From positions 201,302 through 265,301 of the forward strand of contig DASXVV010000013.1 of assembly GCA_036504035.1 (NCBI GenBank): 64,000 bases of DNA, in the 5' to 3' direction. The notes under the pieces are model-generated. The model was not told where the DNA came from. It ran no database searches and saw only the letters and a program-made list of their open reading frames with translations. Shown here in pieces: positions 36,144 through 46,178 of the stretch; the stretch's first letter is position 1; the number at the start of each line of letters is the position of its first letter. Source of the DNA: Candidatus Deferrimicrobiaceae bacterium (lineage in GTDB: Bacteria > Desulfobacterota > Deferrimicrobia > Deferrimicrobiales > Deferrimicrobiaceae). A program made the translations under genes and the position numbers.

Positions 36144-36779
36144 TCAGGCAAACCCGTGTTCCTTCAGAAAGTCGATGGAGACGCCGCCCTCGTCGCGCCC
36201 CATGAGCTTGTGGACATATTTGCCGATGATGTCGGTTTCGATATTGACCGGGTCTCCCGGCGAAAGGATCCCGAAGGTGGTCCACTCGAGCGTCAGCGGG
36301 ATGAGCGCAACCTCAAAAGCCCCGGGGAGGACGGCACTGATCGTGAGGGAAACGCCGTCCACCGCGACCGATCCCTTGAAAACCAGGTATTTCATTATAT
36401 TGGCATCGGCGCGGATATGGAATACCCGGCCGTCGCCGACCGATCTGGATTCCCGCACGGTGCCTGTTCCGTCGACGTGTCCGTAGACGAAGTGTCCCCC
36501 AAGGCGGCCGCCGACCGGCATCGCCCGTTCGAGATTCACCCGCTCGCCCGGCTTTTTTTTCGACAGCGTCGTCCGGTCGAGCGTCTCGGCCGATACGTCG
36601 GCCGTGAACCGGCCTGCCCCTTTCGAGGTCACCGTAAGGCACGCGCCCGACACCGCGATCGAGTCCCCTTCCGCGATCTCGGACATCGGCAAGGCGGTGG
36701 ACACGCAGATCAGGGCGCCCGCGCCATGCTTTTCAAGCGTCAGGACCGTTCCGACATTTTCGATCAGGCCGGTGAACAT
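36144..36779 (-). CDS. ribE: Riboflavin synthase alpha chain
   Basis: Final enzyme, dismutating two lumazines to riboflavin. 211 residues from [10 protein letters not shown], with the two repeated lumazine-binding barrels: [14 protein letters not shown] and [16 protein letters not shown] at 36779 shares a base with the ribD stop (TGATG); a GTG three bases upstream is also possible. The order ribD-ribE-ribBA-ribH in one run gives a complete pathway apart from the phosphatase step. Confidence 0.96.
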   Translation of the reverse strand: MFTGLIENVGTVLTLEKHGAGALICVSTALPMSEIAEGDSIAVSGACLTVTSKGAGRFTADVSAETLDRTTLSKKKPGERVNLERAMPVGGRLGGHFVYGHVDGTGTVRESRSVGDGRVFHIRADANIMKYLVFKGSVAVDGVSLTISAVLPGAFEVALIPLTLEWTTFGILSPGDPVNIETDIIGKYVHKLMGRDEGGVSIDFLKEHGFA

Positions 36780-37888
36780 CACGCCCTCCCTGGAAGTCGG
36801 GATTCGACCATCGGCAGCGATTCGATCATCACATCGTCCCCCATCCTGCGGACCCTGGAGATGGCGAAACGACGGCCCTCGGCCGGGGTGCTCGCCGCCC
36901 AGCCCGATACGGACCGGACGGCTTCCCCGAACATGACGGGAGCATAAAACATGACGAGTCGATCGACGGCGGAATCGCCCAGAAACATCCCAGCCGTTTT
37001 TCCCCCGCCTTCGACCAACAGGGTCGTGATTTCCTTTTTCGCGAGCTCGGCCAGGATATCGGCCGATCGGATGCTACCGGCGGGCGCGGGAAGAACGATC
37101 ACGGATGCGCCTTTCGACCGGATCGCTTCGACGGCCCCTTTCGAAGTCTCGTCCGGCACGATGACGATATTCCGGTCGCTGTCTTCGGAAAACATCCGCA
37201 GGGGGAGGAGCGCGTCGGGGCGCGAGGTCACGACGATCCTGACCGGGTCGCGGCCGCCTTTTACGCGGCTGGTGAGCAGCGGGTCGTCCTGGATCGCGGT
37301 ATTTCCGCCGACAAGCACGGCATCGCACTCGGAGCGCATCCGGTGAACCTGCATGCGGGACCGTTCGCCCGTGACCCATCGGGACTCGCCGGTGGCCCCG
37401 GCGATCTGGCCATCGAAGGAGACCGCCAGTTTCAATGTCACATGGGGGATCCGTTTGACGATCCAGTGGACCCAGCCGCGATTAATCTCGCGCGCCTCCT
37501 TTTCCATCAGGCCGGTCGAGAGCTCGACGCCCGCCATGCGCAAGGCACTGAAACCGGAACCGGACACCAGGGGGTTGGGATCTTCCATGGCGGCGCAGAC
37601 GCGCCGGATGCCGGCATTGAGAATCGCGTCGACGCACGGCCCGGTTCGTCCCGCGTGTGCGCACGGTTCGAGCGTCACGTAAAGGTCGGCTCCGCGCGCA
37701 AGCGGTCCGGCGGCTGCAATGGCTTCGATCTCGGCATGGGGCATCCCGGCCGCATGGTGCCAACCGGAACCGACGATAACCCCGTCCCTGGCGAGAATCG
37801 CGCCCACGGCCGGGTTCGGAGATGTCCTCCCTATCCCTTTTCTGGCAAGACGAAGCGCCTGCCGCATATGCGAAGGGTTCGGGAACAA
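36779..37888 (-). CDS. ribD: Bifunctional pyrimidine deaminase/reductase RibD
   Basis: Second and third riboflavin steps in one protein of about 369 residues. The N-terminal deaminase has HAEIEAIAAAG and LEPCAHAGRTGPC (zinc site); the C-terminal reductase has LKLAVSFDGQIAGATGESRWVTG and VLVEGGGKTAGMF. A TTG at 37888 with AAAGGG close upstream lies 8 bp after nrdR; ATG 37867 would start at MRQALRLARKG and is a reasonable alternative. The longer ATG 38155 reading is inside nrdR and rejected. Confidence 0.93.
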   Translation of the reverse strand: MFPNPSHMRQALRLARKGIGRTSPNPAVGAILARDGVIVGSGWHHAAGMPHAEIEAIAAAGPLARGADLYVTLEPCAHAGRTGPCVDAILNAGIRRVCAAMEDPNPLVSGSGFSALRMAGVELSTGLMEKEAREINRGWVHWIVKRIPHVTLKLAVSFDGQIAGATGESRWVTGERSRMQVHRMRSECDAVLVGGNTAIQDDPLLTSRVKGGRDPVRIVVTSRPDALLPLRMFSEDSDRNIVIVPDETSKGAVEAIRSKGASVIVLPAPAGSIRSADILAELAKKEITTLLVEGGGKTAGMFLGDSAVDRLVMFYAPVMFGEAVRSVSGWAASTPAEGRRFAISRVRRMGDDVMIESLPMVESRLPGRA

Positions 37889-37896
37889 GGGACCCT

Positions 37897-38373
37897 TTAG
37901 CGACGGGTTTTTCTGTCGGAGGATTCGGTGATGAGCGCCCTGATCTCGTCGACGAACTGGTTGGCGTCCTTGAACTGACGATAGACCGACGCGAACCGGA
38001 CGTAGGCCACATCGTCGATCTTGAGCAGCTCGGACATCACGCGCTCGCCGATCGAGACGGAATCGATTTCCTTTTCGCCGGAGGCCTGAAGCTCGGATTG
38101 CAGCGAGTCTACGACCTTTTCGATCGCGGCGTAGCCGACGGGCCGCTTTTCGCACGCTTTCATGATGCCGTTGAAGATCTTCTGGCGGTCGAACGGCTCG
38201 CGTCGCCCGTCGCGCTTTACGACGAGCGGGAACTCTTCCTCGACGCGTTCATAAGTGGTGAACCGGTTCCTGCAGGCGAGGCATTCCCTGCGCCGGCGGA
38301 TGACATCGGCGTCTTTTCCCGTGCGGGAATCGACGACCTTGTTGTCGATGTGACCGCATAACGGGCATTTCAA
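37897..38373 (-). CDS. nrdR: Transcriptional regulator NrdR
   Basis: 158-residue ATP/dATP-sensing repressor of ribonucleotide reductase genes. The zinc ribbon is [15 protein letters not shown] ... [13 protein letters not shown], followed by the ATP-cone ([16 protein letters not shown]). It starts at TTG 38373 overlapping the comEB stop (TTGA); the true N terminus is (M)KCPLCG, as in the family, so the 94-residue extension to 38655 is false. An NrdR box was not looked for systematically; the nrd genes themselves are not here. Confidence 0.95.
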   Translation of the reverse strand: MKCPLCGHIDNKVVDSRTGKDADVIRRRRECLACRNRFTTYERVEEEFPLVVKRDGRREPFDRQKIFNGIMKACEKRPVGYAAIEKVVDSLQSELQASGEKEIDSVSIGERVMSELLKIDDVAYVRFASVYRQFKDANQFVDEIRALITESSDRKTRR

Positions 38374-38831
38374 GGAGCGGGCTCCACCATCCTGACGAGC
38401 TCCATCCCGACCTCCTCGAGCATCTCGCCTGCCAGGACATCGGAGTATCCGTCGAGATAGACGATGCGCCGGACCCCGGCATTGATCAGCATCTTCGCGC
38501 AGATGATGCACGGGAGATTGGTGCAGTAAAGCGATGCGCCCTTGATGGAAACACCGTGCAAAGCTGCCTGAAGGATCGCGTTCTGCTCGGCATGGAGCCC
38601 GCGGCAAAGCTCGTGGCGCTCTCCCGACGGGACGTGGAGCTTCTCGCGAAGGCACCCGGACACCTCACAGTGCGTGACGCCGGTCGGGACCCCGTTGTAT
38701 CCGGTCGACAAGAGCCGGCGATCCTTGACGAGGACGGCCCCGACCGCCCTCCTGAGGCAGGACGACCGGGAGGAGGCCAGCTTGGCCATCGACATGAAGT
38801 AGGTGTCCCAGTCGGGGCGGGCGTGTGCCAC
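38370..38831 (-). CDS. Deoxycytidylate deaminase (ComEB-type)
   Basis: 153-residue zinc-dependent deaminase converting dCMP to dUMP for dTTP supply. [10 protein letters not shown] and [13 protein letters not shown] carry the HAE and PCxxC zinc motifs. The start is GTG 38831 ([16 protein letters not shown]), 2 bp after glyA. With glyA (one-carbon units for thymidylate synthase) and nrdR adjacent, the segment is themed on deoxynucleotide supply. Confidence 0.92.
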   Translation of the reverse strand: MAHARPDWDTYFMSMAKLASSRSSCLRRAVGAVLVKDRRLLSTGYNGVPTGVTHCEVSGCLREKLHVPSGERHELCRGLHAEQNAILQAALHGVSIKGASLYCTNLPCIICAKMLINAGVRRIVYLDGYSDVLAGEMLEEVGMELVRMVEPAP

Positions 38832-38833
38832 GG

Positions 38834-40096
38834 CTAAGCCTGTGCGTACTCGGCGAGTCGGCCGGGGTAGAGGGGAAACGCATCGCAGAGCGCTCGGACT
38901 TCGGCGGAGACGCGGGACGCAACGACGGCATCTCCGGGCGCTGAAAGGATGTCGGCGATCATTTCGCCTACCCTGGACAGTTCGGCTTCCTTCATTCCGC
39001 GCGTGGACAGCGCGGGCGTCCCGATCCGGACCCCGCTCGTGACGAACGGGCTGCGAGTCTCGAAGGGCACCGTGTTCTTGTTGACGGTGATCCCGACGTG
39101 CTCAAGAGCGGCTTCCGCGTCCTTGCCGGTCAGCTCCCGTTCCTTGAGGTTGACAAGCATGAGATGGTTGTCGGTCCCGCCGGACACGAGCCGGAAGCCG
39201 CGCGCCATCAGCGTGGCGGCCATGGCTGCGGCATTCTTGACGACCTGCTGCTGGTACACCTTGAACTCCGGCGTCATCGCCTCCTTGAGCGCCACCGCCT
39301 TGGCTGCGATCACGTGCATCAGCGGGCCGCCCTGGATTCCCGGGAAGATGGAAGAGTTCAGCTTTTTCGCCATTTCTTCTCGGCACATGATCATGCCGGA
39401 CCGGGGGCCGCGCAGCGTCTTGTGCGTCGTCGTCGTGACGAATTCGGCGTAAGGGACGGGACTCGGGTGAATGCCGGCCGCGACCAGACCCGCGATGTGG
39501 GCGATGTCGACCATGATCATCGCCCCGACTTCGTCGGCGATCTTGCGGAATGCGGGAAAATCGATGGTCCGCGGATATGCGGATGCGCCGACCACGATCA
39601 TCTTGGGGTTGTGGGCCTTCGCGAGATCGCGTACCTGATCGTAATCGATAGTCTCGGTGTCTTCCCGGACGCCGTAGGGGACCACGTTGTAGAGCTTCCC
39701 GGAGAAGTTGACCGGGCTGCCGTGGGTCAGGTGGCCGCCGTGGGAAAGGTTCATCCCCAGGATCGTGTCACCCGGGGAGAGGACGGACATGTAGACGGCC
39801 ATGTTGGCCTGGGATCCGGAGTGGGGCTGGACGTTGACGTGGTCGGCGCCGAAAATCTTCTTCGCCCGCGCGATCGCCAGCTCCTCGGCCTGGTCGACGA
39901 ATTCGCAACCGCCGTAATACCGCTTTCCGGGGTAGCCCTCGGCATACTTGTTGGTCAAGGTGGACCCGGTCGCCTCAAGGACGGCCTCGCTCACGAAATT
40001 TTCGGATGCGATCAGCTCGAGCTTGTAGGACTGTCGCTCGGTTTCGCGGCGGATGATGTCGTAAATTTCGGGGTCGACCGTCTTGAGGAAGGACAT
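38834..40096 (-). CDS. glyA: Serine hydroxymethyltransferase
   Basis: PLP enzyme of 420 residues interconverting serine and glycine with transfer of a one-carbon unit to tetrahydrofolate. Motifs: [12 protein letters not shown], the substrate/PLP region [22 protein letters not shown], and the Schiff-base lysine in [15 protein letters not shown] 40096 has GGAG upstream. Between rpiB (28 bp) and the dCMP deaminase gene (2 bp). Confidence 0.97.
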   Translation of the reverse strand: MSFLKTVDPEIYDIIRRETERQSYKLELIASENFVSEAVLEATGSTLTNKYAEGYPGKRYYGGCEFVDQAEELAIARAKKIFGADHVNVQPHSGSQANMAVYMSVLSPGDTILGMNLSHGGHLTHGSPVNFSGKLYNVVPYGVREDTETIDYDQVRDLAKAHNPKMIVVGASAYPRTIDFPAFRKIADEVGAMIMVDIAHIAGLVAAGIHPSPVPYAEFVTTTTHKTLRGPRSGMIMCREEMAKKLNSSIFPGIQGGPLMHVIAAKAVALKEAMTPEFKVYQQQVVKNAAAMAATLMARGFRLVSGGTDNHLMLVNLKERELTGKDAEAALEHVGITVNKNTVPFETRSPFVTSGVRIGTPALSTRGMKEAELSRVGEMIADILSAPGDAVVASRVSAEVRALCDAFPLYPGRLAEYAQA

Positions 40097-40124
40097 GCTG
40101 CGGATCTCCTTGGTTGTTCTAACT

Positions 40125-40592
40125 TTATTTCCGATGATTCTCGATCATCGCGATCTTTTCGACCCTTCGTTCGTGGCGGCCCCCCTCGAACGACTCGTTG
40201 AGGAAGATCTTCAGCCGTTCCAGGATCTGGGCGGACTCCATCGTTCTGGCACCAAAGACAGCCACGTTCGCATCGTTGTGAAGGCGGGCGAACCGGGCGG
40301 AAGTCTTGTCGTAAAGGAGCGCGGCGCGCACTCCGGGAATCTTGTTGGCGGCAATCATCATCCCCGTGCCGGTCCCGCAGACCAGGACCCCGAAGGCGGC
40401 GCTGCCGTCGGTGATGTGTTCCCCGACCATCTCGGCGTAATCGGGGTAATCGACCGAGGCGTCGGTCTCGGGGCCTAGATCTTCGACCGGGAACCCCTCG
40501 GCGGAAAGCGCCGCGACGATTTCTTTCTTGCTCTCGATTCCCGCATGGTCGGATGCGACCACAACCCTGGGCTTTCCGTTCGGCTCGGCCAT
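40125..40592 (-). CDS. rpiB: Ribose-5-phosphate isomerase B
   Basis: 155-residue RpiB/LacAB-family isomerase. [13 protein letters not shown] at the N terminus and [23 protein letters not shown], with the catalytic cysteine, are clear. ATG 40592 lies 7 bp after the fabF stop; 40670 would be inside fabF. Rpib-glyA adjacency is common. Supplies ribose 5-phosphate. Confidence 0.95.
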   Translation of the reverse strand: MAEPNGKPRVVVASDHAGIESKKEIVAALSAEGFPVEDLGPETDASVDYPDYAEMVGEHITDGSAAFGVLVCGTGTGMMIAANKIPGVRAALLYDKTSARFARLHNDANVAVFGARTMESAQILERLKIFLNESFEGGRHERRVEKIAMIENHRK

Positions 40593-40599
40593 CGCAGGA

Positions 40600-41838
40600 C
40601 TACCCGTCGAACCTGCCGAAGAGCAGACAGGAGTTGGTCCCGCCGAACCCGAATGAATTCGAAAGGACATATTTGATTGCCTGCTGACGGGGCCCGCCGG
40701 TGACGTAATCGAGATCGCATTCGGGATCGGGCGTCGTGTAGTTCATCGTCGGGGGAATGACCCCGTCGTGAAGCGCCATGGCGGAGAAGAAGCCTTCGAC
40801 AGCGCCGGCGGCCCCGAGCAGATGCCCGGTCATAGACTTCGTGGAACTGACCGCGATCTTTTTGGCCCGCTCGCCGAACACCGTCTTGATCGCCATCGAT
40901 TCGAAAAGGTCGTTAAGAGGCGTGGATGTGCCGTGGGCGTTGATGTAATCGACATCCTCCGACGTGATGCCCGCGTCATCGATCGCGGCCCTCATGCAAC
41001 GGGCGGCGCCTTCGCCTCCCGGCGCCGGAGAAGTGATGTGGTAAGCATCCGCCGTCGCCCCGTATCCGCACAGTTCGGCGTAGATCTTCGCTCCGCGTTT
41101 CCGGGCGTGCCCGTATTCCTCGAGGATGAGCACCGCGGAGCCCTCGCCCATGACGAAACCATCACGATCCTTGTCGAAGGGGCGGGAAGCCGTCTTCGGG
41201 TCGTCGTTCCGTGTGGAAAGCGCCTTCATGACGATGAAGCCGCCCAATCCCAGCGGGGTGATGGTGGCTTCGGTCCCGCCGGCGATGACCACGTCGCAGA
41301 CTCCGCGCCGGATCGCGTTTAGCCCCTCGCCGATGGCGTGGCTGGACGCGGCGCACGCGGTCGTGGTGGCGATGTTCGGCCCTTTGGCGCCGTACTTCAT
41401 CGCAATCTGTCCGGGCGCCAGGTTGGAGATCAACATCGGGATGAAGAAGGGGCTGATCTTCCTGACGCCGCCTTCGAGGTAGGCCTGATGGTATTTTTCG
41501 AGCGTCGTCAACCCACCAAGGCCGCTCCCGATGTAGACGCCTGCGCGCGGGGCGAGCGACTCGTCGATGACAAGACCCGAGTCTTCCATGGCCATCGACG
41601 CAGCCGACATGGCGTAGTGGATGAACGGGTCCATCCTCTTGCACTCTTTCTTGTCGATGAAGTCCTCGGGATTGAATCCCTTGACCTCGCCCGCGATCTT
41701 GACCGGGAAATCGGCGGTATCGAATTTCGTGATGAGATCGACGCCGGACCTTCCGGCGAGAATCCCCTCCCACGAAGACTTGACTCCGATACCGAGGGGA
41801 GTGACGGCCCCCAACCCTGTAACGACAACCTTGCGCAT
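40600..41838 (-). CDS. fabF: Beta-ketoacyl-ACP synthase II
   Basis: 412-residue condensing enzyme extending acyl-ACP with malonyl-ACP. The catalytic triad is C in TTTACAASSHAIGE, H in YINAHGTSTPLND and H in STKSMTGHLLGAAGA. ATG 41838 (MRKVVVTGLGAVTPLG) follows an AAAGGAAAGGGAG ribosome-binding stretch; the 41898 start lies in the intergenic hairpin. It is the last fab gene of the cluster, 80 bp after acpP, and is followed by rpiB. Confidence 0.97.
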   Translation of the reverse strand: MRKVVVTGLGAVTPLGIGVKSSWEGILAGRSGVDLITKFDTADFPVKIAGEVKGFNPEDFIDKKECKRMDPFIHYAMSAASMAMEDSGLVIDESLAPRAGVYIGSGLGGLTTLEKYHQAYLEGGVRKISPFFIPMLISNLAPGQIAMKYGAKGPNIATTTACAASSHAIGEGLNAIRRGVCDVVIAGGTEATITPLGLGGFIVMKALSTRNDDPKTASRPFDKDRDGFVMGEGSAVLILEEYGHARKRGAKIYAELCGYGATADAYHITSPAPGGEGAARCMRAAIDDAGITSEDVDYINAHGTSTPLNDLFESMAIKTVFGERAKKIAVSSTKSMTGHLLGAAGAVEGFFSAMALHDGVIPPTMNYTTPDPECDLDYVTGGPRQQAIKYVLSNSFGFGGTNSCLLFGRFDG

Positions 41839-41872
41839 GGGCTCCCTTTCCTTTTGAAGAATCGAACCTCGC

Positions 41873-41896
41873 GGGCGCCCCGGATCGGGGTCGCCC
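41873..41896 (-). other. Stable hairpin between acpP and fabF
   Basis: Arms GGGCGCCCCG and CGGGG-T-CGCCC make a 10-bp GC-rich stem with one bulge and a 3-base loop, in the 80-bp gap after acpP. There is no U-run in the minus-strand RNA, so it is more likely an attenuator or RNase-protecting 3' structure that would let acpP be expressed above fabF than a full terminator. Confidence 0.5.
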
Positions 41897-41918
41897 ACGA
41901 GCAGCTTCGTGTTCGTCG

Positions 41919-42152
41919 TTATTTTTTGTTCGCCTGGATGTAGTCGACGACGTTCTGGACGGTCTTGATCTTCTCTGCTTCCTCGTCGGGAATCTCGATG
42001 GAAAACTCTTCTTCCATCTTCATGACGAGCTCGACGATGTCGAGCGAATCCGCGCCAAGATCGTCGACGAAGGACGCCTCGGTGGTAACCTCATTGATAT
42101 CCCGCTCGAGCTGTTCGGCAACGATTTCCTTGACCTTTTTTTCGATGGACAT
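41919..42152 (-). CDS. acpP: Acyl carrier protein
   Basis: 77-residue acidic four-helix carrier. The phosphopantetheine serine is in [13 protein letters not shown] (S36). Starts [16 protein letters not shown] with AGGAGGG upstream. All fatty acid synthesis and lipid A acyl transfer in the window depend on it. It is flanked by fabG (35 bp) and fabF (80 bp). Confidence 0.98.
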   Translation of the reverse strand: MSIEKKVKEIVAEQLERDINEVTTEASFVDDLGADSLDIVELVMKMEEEFSIEIPDEEAEKIKTVQNVVDYIQANKK

Positions 42153-42187
42153 GGTGGAGCCCTCCTTCCCTGATTGGGAGTGTGATT

Positions 42188-42934
42188 TTACATGTAAAGG
42201 CCGCCGTTGATCCCGATCACCTGGCCGGTGACGTATGCGGCACCGGCGGACGAAAGCCAGGCGACCAGGTCGGCGACTTCTTCGGGAGCGCCGAAGCGTC
42301 CCAGCGGGATGCCGGCCAAAAACGTTTCCCGGACGGCATCGGGCAGCTTGCCGGTCATTTCAGTCGTGATGAATCCCGGCGTCACGGCGTTGACCGTGAT
42401 GCCGCGAGAAGCAAGTTCGCGGGCCATGGCCTTGCTGAACCCGTTGATGCCGGCCTTGGTCGCCGCGTAGACGGATTGCCCGGAATTGCCCATCTCGCCC
42501 ACCACGGAGCTTACGTTGACGATCCGGCCGCCCTTCTGCTTGATCATGATGCGCGAGACCGCCTTGGTCAAAAGGAAAGTCCCCTTGAGGTTGGTCCGGA
42601 CGACCTCGTCGAAATCGGACTCGGACGAGCGCATGAGGAGGTTGTCGCGCGTGATTCCGGCGTTGTTCACCAGGATGTCGATCCGCTGGCGCAAGGCGAC
42701 GATCTCCTTGACGGCGGCGTCGACCTGGGAAGCGTCGCCGACGTCGAACTTCATCGGCAGGCCGTCTCCGCCCGCGGCGCGGATCGCCGACATTGCTTCG
42801 GCCGCCGCCGCTTCGTTTCCGGCGTAGTTCACGACGACGAAAGCGCCCTCGGAGGCGAGCCGGACCGCGATCGCGCGACCGATTCCGCGCGAAGCGCCGG
42901 TGACAAGGGCCACTTTTTCTGCAAATCGCGTCAT
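42188..42934 (-). CDS. fabG: 3-oxoacyl-ACP reductase
   Basis: 248-residue short-chain dehydrogenase using NADPH. Cofactor motif [20 protein letters not shown], catalytic S in [12 protein letters not shown] and YAATKAG (YxxxK), and [16 protein letters not shown] 42934 has AAGGAGC upstream; the 43183 start would add 83 residues antisense-like from the fabD 3' region. Sits between fabD and acpP in the usual order. Confidence 0.97.
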   Translation of the reverse strand: MTRFAEKVALVTGASRGIGRAIAVRLASEGAFVVVNYAGNEAAAAEAMSAIRAAGGDGLPMKFDVGDASQVDAAVKEIVALRQRIDILVNNAGITRDNLLMRSSESDFDEVVRTNLKGTFLLTKAVSRIMIKQKGGRIVNVSSVVGEMGNSGQSVYAATKAGINGFSKAMARELASRGITVNAVTPGFITTEMTGKLPDAVRETFLAGIPLGRFGAPEEVADLVAWLSSAGAAYVTGQVIGINGGLYM

Positions 42935-42972
42935 CGAATGCTCCTTCCCTTTCGTTGGGAACCGGGGACGAC

Positions 42973-43908
42973 TCAGGCGGACAGTGCGGTGCGAACGCCT
43001 TCCATGTCGGAGGGCTTGCTGAATGCCGCGGTGACGGCTTCGCGCTCGATCCGCTTCACGAGTCCGGAAAGGACCTTCCCCGGGCCTACTTCGATGAATG
43101 CGGAAGCGCCCAAGGCGCGCATCGCGCGAACGGAGGCTTCCCATCGGACCGGAGAGGCAATCTGCCGAGCCAGAAATTCCCAAGCGGGGATACCGTCAGA
43201 ATAGCATTCCCCCGTGACGTTCGCTACCACCGGAAACCGGAAAGTCCCTTGCGGCATGGCTGAAAGCTCGGGCGCGAGACGGTCGGCGGCCGGTTTCATG
43301 AGCGCACAGTGGAAAGGCGCGCTCACCGGCAGCGGAAGCGCCCGCTTGGCGCCCGCGGCCTTGCCCGCTTCGCACGCCGCTTTGACGGCATCGGCGCTTC
43401 CCGAGATGACGACCTGGTCCCCTCCGTTGAAGTTGGCGGGGGAGACGATGCCTTGGCCGGCCACCGATGCGCAGACCGCCTCGACGGCTTCGGCGGACAG
43501 CCCCATGATGGCCGCCATCGCGCCCTCCCCGACGGGGACCGCCTCCTGCATGTACCGGCCGCGCGAACGAAGCACCCGGACCGCATCGCGAAGGGAGAAG
43601 ACGCCCGCGGCCACGAGTGCCGAGTATTCGCCGAGGGAATGGCCCGCAACGCACACGGGCGAGAGCGACAGCTCGGCATCGAGTACGCGGAACGCGGCAA
43701 CGCTCACGGTGAAGATCGCCGGCTGGGTGTTTTCGGTCATTCGAAGCGCCTCTTCGGTCCCGGTAAAGCACAGCGCCGCAAGGTCCATCGAAAGCGCTTC
43801 GGAAGCCTCCTCGAACACAGCGCGGGCGACGGGGCTATCGTCGTAAAGTTCCTTCCCCATACCGCTGAACTGGGACGCCTGGCCTGGAAATATCAGTCCG
43901 ATTCCCAT
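42973..43908 (-). CDS. fabD: Malonyl-CoA:ACP transacylase
   Basis: 311-residue serine acyltransferase loading malonyl onto ACP. GQASQFSGMGKEL near the N terminus, the nucleophile in VAGHSLGEYSALVA (S91 region), and the conserved SAPFHCALM with the catalytic histidine. 11 bp after the fabH stop, 38 bp before fabG. Confidence 0.96.
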   Translation of the reverse strand: MGIGLIFPGQASQFSGMGKELYDDSPVARAVFEEASEALSMDLAALCFTGTEEALRMTENTQPAIFTVSVAAFRVLDAELSLSPVCVAGHSLGEYSALVAAGVFSLRDAVRVLRSRGRYMQEAVPVGEGAMAAIMGLSAEAVEAVCASVAGQGIVSPANFNGGDQVVISGSADAVKAACEAGKAAGAKRALPLPVSAPFHCALMKPAADRLAPELSAMPQGTFRFPVVANVTGECYSDGIPAWEFLARQIASPVRWEASVRAMRALGASAFIEVGPGKVLSGLVKRIEREAVTAAFSKPSDMEGVRTALSA

Positions 43909-43919
43909 GGGGCGGCCGC

Positions 43920-44897
43920 CTACATCCGGACCAGGGCGGAGCCCCAGGTCAGTCCGCCTCCGAACGCGGACATCAGGACGAGATCCCCCGGCTTGTATCG
44001 CTTCTGCTCATAAGCCTCTGCCAGCGCCATCGGGATGGACGCCGCCGATGTATTGCCATATTTCGCCAGGTTAACGAACACGCGCTCGGAAGGGATATGG
44101 ATTCGCTTGCCGACCGACTTGATGATCCGGAGGTTGGCCTGGTGCGGGATGAAGAGCGCAACGTCTTCGATGCCGACGCCGTTTGCTTTGAGCGCCTCTT
44201 CCGACACCTCGGCCATCCGGGTAACGGCGTGCTTGTAGACGTCGTTCCCGGCCATGTTGATGACGCGCCTTGGGGCATCGTGGCCGTGGTCGGTCCCGGC
44301 TCCGACGGTGCCTCCGCCGGGGCCGTTCAGGAGCGTCCACAGGTCGCCGTCGGAATGGGTGTGCGTGCTCAGGATCCCCTCACCTTCGGGACAATCCGAT
44401 AGAACCGCAGCGCCGGCGCCGTCGCCGAAGAGGATGCAGGAGTTCCGGTCGGTGTAGTCGAGGATAGAGGACATGATCTCGGCGCCGATGACCAGTGCGT
44501 TCTTCCCGCGCCCGGCACGGATCATCGCGTCGGCCATCGAGAGGGCGAAGATGAAACCGGAGCAGGCAGCCATAATATCGAAGGCGAAGGCGTTCTTCGC
44601 CTTGATCTTGCTCTGGACGTAGCACGAGGTGGACGGGAACAGCATGTCGGGCGTCAGGGTGGCGACGATAATGATGTCGATATCGTCGGGACTCAGGCCG
44701 GCGTTGGCCATCGCCCGGCGGGCAGCCTCGGCGGCAAGGTCCGAGGTCGGAGTGCCGGGAGCGGCCTTGTGGCGTTCGACCATCCCGGTGCGTTCGCGAA
44801 TCCACTCGTCAGAAGTCTGGACCATTTTCTCGAAATCTTTGTTGGTCACGATTTGAGGCGGCGCATACATCCCGACGCCAACGATCTTGCTGCCCAT
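43920..44897 (-). CDS. fabH: Beta-ketoacyl-ACP synthase III
   Basis: 325-residue initiation condensing enzyme. The catalytic cysteine is in DIMAACSGFIFAL, H in FIPHQANLRI and N in YGNTSAASIP. ATG 44897 (MGSKIVGVGMYAPPQIV) follows a G-rich run ending GGGAAAGAT. The in-frame 45023 start is within plsX and rejected. 46 bp after plsX. Confidence 0.97.
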   Translation of the reverse strand: MGSKIVGVGMYAPPQIVTNKDFEKMVQTSDEWIRERTGMVERHKAAPGTPTSDLAAEAARRAMANAGLSPDDIDIIIVATLTPDMLFPSTSCYVQSKIKAKNAFAFDIMAACSGFIFALSMADAMIRAGRGKNALVIGAEIMSSILDYTDRNSCILFGDGAGAAVLSDCPEGEGILSTHTHSDGDLWTLLNGPGGGTVGAGTDHGHDAPRRVINMAGNDVYKHAVTRMAEVSEEALKANGVGIEDVALFIPHQANLRIIKSVGKRIHIPSERVFVNLAKYGNTSAASIPMALAEAYEQKRYKPGDLVLMSAFGGGLTWGSALVRM

Positions 44898-44943
44898 ATC
44901 TTTCCCCCCCCCGGGATAGTGCCCGCCCGCGGACCGCGATCGA

Positions 44944-45969
44944 TCAGTTTCGGGCGGATATCCCCTCGTCGGCCTGACAGCCGTGCGAGGCGATCGAACG
45001 CGCGATCTCGACATCGACTCCACCGCGGCTGAGCGAGGCCGCCATGCGGATTCCGTTCTTGATCGCCTTTGCGTCGGAGGAACCGTGGCAGATCACCACC
45101 CCCCCGCGAACGCCGAGCAAAGGCGCTCCGCCGTATTCCGTGTAGTCGAGTTTTTTCTTGAGTTTTTTGATCGCCCCGCCGGCAAGCAGCGCGCCCAGCA
45201 TGGCGGGGTAAGATTTCCGGATCTCGGCCTTGAGGAACTGCCCGAGTGCGGAGGCCATCCCCTCCATCGTCTTGAGCACGACGTTCCCGACGAAGCCGTC
45301 ACAGACGAACACGTCGGCTTTGCCTGCGAAGAAATCGCGCCCTTCGACATTGCCCACGAAATTGAGGCGGCTGTTGCGAAGCTTCTCGCCGGTCTCCCGC
45401 GTCAGGTCGGTGCCCTTGCCTTCCTCTTCGCCGATGCTGACCACGCCGATACGCGGTGATGCAATGCCGAGGATCTTCCGGGCATAGGCGTCGCCCATGA
45501 ACGCGAACTGCTCCAGGTGGGCGGGTTTGCAATCGACATTTGCCCCCGCGTCGATGAGCACGATGGGGCCGGAAGGGGTCGGGATGGTGGCGCTGATGGC
45601 GGGACGATCGATGCCCTCGACCTTCTTGAGGATATACAGGGCTCCCGCCATGACTGCACCCGAATTGCCGGCGCTGACGAAGGAGGAGACCTCCCCGGAA
45701 GACACCAGGTTGAGGCCGACCCGCATGGAGGAATCCTTCTTCTTGCGCATGGCGATCGCCGGCGACTCGTCCATCTCGACGATTTCGGAAGCGTGGACCA
45801 CCGAGACGAGGGGATGACCGCCTCCCGCGCGCGCCAGCTCCTCCCTGATCCGGGTCTCCTGGCCGACAAGAACGATCGGGACGTTCAACTCGCGGGCGGC
45901 CATAAGTGCGCCTGACACGACTTCCCGCGGAGCGTGGTCGCCCCCCATAGCGTCGACAGCGATTTTCAT
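44944..45969 (-). CDS. plsX: Phosphate acyltransferase PlsX
   Basis: 341-residue enzyme that makes acyl-phosphate from acyl-ACP for phospholipid synthesis via PlsY. MKIAVDAMGGDHAP at the N terminus, SAGNSGAVMAGAL, and LIDAGANVDCKP are family marks. ATG 45969 is 28 bp after rpmF; the 46026 start would lie inside rpmF. Order rpmF-plsX-fabH is widespread in bacteria. Confidence 0.96.
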   Translation of the reverse strand: MKIAVDAMGGDHAPREVVSGALMAARELNVPIVLVGQETRIREELARAGGGHPLVSVVHASEIVEMDESPAIAMRKKKDSSMRVGLNLVSSGEVSSFVSAGNSGAVMAGALYILKKVEGIDRPAISATIPTPSGPIVLIDAGANVDCKPAHLEQFAFMGDAYARKILGIASPRIGVVSIGEEEGKGTDLTRETGEKLRNSRLNFVGNVEGRDFFAGKADVFVCDGFVGNVVLKTMEGMASALGQFLKAEIRKSYPAMLGALLAGGAIKKLKKKLDYTEYGGAPLLGVRGGVVICHGSSDAKAIKNGIRMAASLSRGGVDVEIARSIASHGCQADEGISARN

Positions 45970-45997
45970 CTTGAAAGCGGCAGGAGACGCTGTCGGG

Positions 45998-46174
45998 TCA
46001 GTCCTTGGCGATGACTTCTCGGCCATTATACGTTCCGCAGTTCTGGCAGATCATGTGGGGCCGCTTGATCTGCTTGCACTGCGGGCAGACGTTGATTGCG
46101 GGATTGGAAAGCTTCTTGTGCGTGCGCCGCTTGTCGCGCCGAGTCTTTGAACCGCGTCTTTTCGGATTAGGCAT
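45998..46174 (-). CDS. rpmF: 50S ribosomal protein L32 (zinc-ribbon form)
   Basis: 58-residue basic protein MPNPKRRGSKTRRDKRRTHK... with CPQC and CQNC (residues 30-33 and 43-46). It is thus the zinc-binding (C+) form of L32, not a C- paralogue. It lies 4 bp after yceD and 28 bp before plsX. Some bacteria swap C+ for C- copies under zinc starvation; only this copy is in the window. Confidence 0.96.
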   Translation of the reverse strand: MPNPKRRGSKTRRDKRRTHKKLSNPAINVCPQCKQIKRPHMICQNCGTYNGREVIAKD

Positions 46175-46178
46175 CGTA

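Noticed and set aside
34923-38155. Possible FMN riboswitch controlling the rib genes
   Set aside because: No leader exists; ribD lies 8 bp after nrdR and all junctions overlap or are under 16 bp.
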